Translations under genes and position numbers: made by a program | NCBI RefSeq assembly: GCF_900109885.1 | Contig: NZ_FOBS01000022.1 | Span: forward strand, 1 to 53,850 | Direction of reading: 5' to 3' | Origin: Syntrophus gentianae | GTDB lineage: Bacteria > Desulfobacterota > Syntrophia > Syntrophales > Syntrophaceae | Length of the DNA stretch: 53,850 nt | Shown: positions 53,561 to 53,850 of the stretch, in pieces | Layout of the letters: the number at the start of each line of letters is the position of its first letter | Position numbering within the stretch: the stretch's first letter is position 1 | Notes under the pieces: model-generated | What the model was told of the DNA's origin: nothing | The model's input: only the letters and a program-made list of their open reading frames with translations | The model's database searches: none

Positions 53561-53850
53561 TACGTTTGCAAAAAACAGCGAGTGGCACTACATTCGTGTA
53601 GTTATGTGTCAGATGGTCAGTTTCTGAACCCCTCCCGGAGAAGCGGGGAGTCCCAGGGCATCATATAGTTCTTTCAAGTTCGCCTCAGCAAAGGTAGCCT
53701 TGCGAACATGCAGAGTCCGGCCGTCCCGCTGTTTGAAAGTGGCCGTGACACGCTGCTGCACAGAAAAGATTTCCCTCAGCCTTGCCCAGCTCAGGTTGAT
53801 CTTATGTTCTTTCAATCGCCGTCGCAGGACCTGAACAGCCTGGTAAGCCA
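53525..53850 (-). mobile_element. Insertion sequence end (IS1634/IS4-like), right part outside the window
   Basis: The HD-GYP reading frame is interrupted near 53524, and a transposase C-terminus runs on the minus strand from 53850 to 53609, so this is the element's 3' end. A hairpin ACTACA-TTCG-TGTAGT (53587-53602) lies 7 bases past the transposase stop. The other end, and so the inverted repeats and target duplication, are beyond the window. Confidence 0.7.
53609..53850 (-). CDS. Transposase, C-terminal part (5' partial)
   Basis: About 80 residues, open to the window edge. The sequence AYQAVQVLRRRLKEHKINLS followed by WARLREIF and VQQRVTATFKQRDGRTLHVR matches the C-terminal pattern of IS1634-type (IS4-like DDE) transposases: a helix with SW-x3-R, then a beta pair and an LYDALGLP-like ending. 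The DDE catalytic residues lie outside the window. It interrupts the CHASE2/HD-GYP gene on the opposite strand. Confidence 0.72.
   Translation of the reverse strand, partial: AYQAVQVLRRRLKEHKINLSWARLREIFSVQQRVTATFKQRDGRTLHVRKATFAEANLKELYDALGLPASPGGVQKLTI

Noticed and set aside
1-53850. CRISPR array or restriction/defence system
   Set aside because: No regularly spaced direct repeats of 25-40 bases and no cas-, nuclease- or methylase-like proteins were seen.

Overview
The window reads as a chromosome segment of an anaerobic, probably syntrophic deltaproteobacterium of the Syntrophales/Syntrophus-Smithella kind. This is inferred from gene content: [FeFe]-hydrogenase maturases, a 4-hydroxybutyryl-CoA dehydratase, a biotin-dependent acyl-CoA carboxyltransferase, a TIGR03960 radical SAM protein next to rplU-rpmA-obgE, and Slp and PEP-CTERM envelope proteins. 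No rRNA or species marker is present, so the assignment is tentative.

Layout. 1-5495: right-hand part of a prophage, with the end of a tape-measure gene and four tail or tail-tip genes. 5496-8500: AT-rich, with a PocR-LuxR regulator, a PilZ protein, and then two similar attachment-site-like modules (GTAGWCAA repeats, a hairpin and a tRNA 3' end). The second module belongs to an intact tRNA-Arg(CCG). 8926-13764: cell-wall amidase with four LysM repeats, an MBL hydrolase, small hypotheticals and a frameshifted CBS-domain remnant. 14021-19319 (minus): hydE, hydG, a TM1266-type small protein, an aspartase and a SagB-type oxidoreductase. 19700-21123 (minus): two Slp lipoproteins and a small protein. 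21663-22178: PEP-CTERM C-type lectin. 22389-30557 (minus): coaX, birA, nadC, valS, miaA, mutL. 30895-33492: panB, an Lrp/AsnC regulator and a LysR regulator. 33493-35080 (minus): MBL protein and truA. 35220-41761: acyl-CoA carboxyltransferase, 4-hydroxybutyryl-CoA dehydratase and a three-gene flavoprotein module, ending in a bidirectional terminator. 41858-44407 (minus): DUF3426 protein, hpt and a cysteine-cluster protein. 44501-50506: a hypothetical, the TIGR03960 radical SAM protein, rplU, rpmA, obgE, proB. 50797-53560: FecR, OmpA and CHASE2/HD-GYP genes, the last cut off by an IS element that runs out of the window.

How genes fit together. HydE and HydG build the H-cluster, and the aspartase and TM1266 protein beside them are known companions. 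NadC, BirA and CoaX form a cofactor operon with valS; BirA would biotinylate the carrier used by the carboxyltransferase. The dehydratase and carboxyltransferase both act at C4/C5 acyl-CoA level, as expected of fatty or aromatic acid fermentation.

The most noteworthy signal is the hyd leader. A 17-bp terminator hairpin sits just before the TM1266 gene. About 87 nt further upstream lies a 17-nt segment that can pair (16 of 17 positions counting G-U) with the hairpin's first arm. That is the architecture of an attenuator or riboswitch in front of [FeFe]-hydrogenase maturation genes. Second is the pair of tandem att-like modules around 8130-8577.
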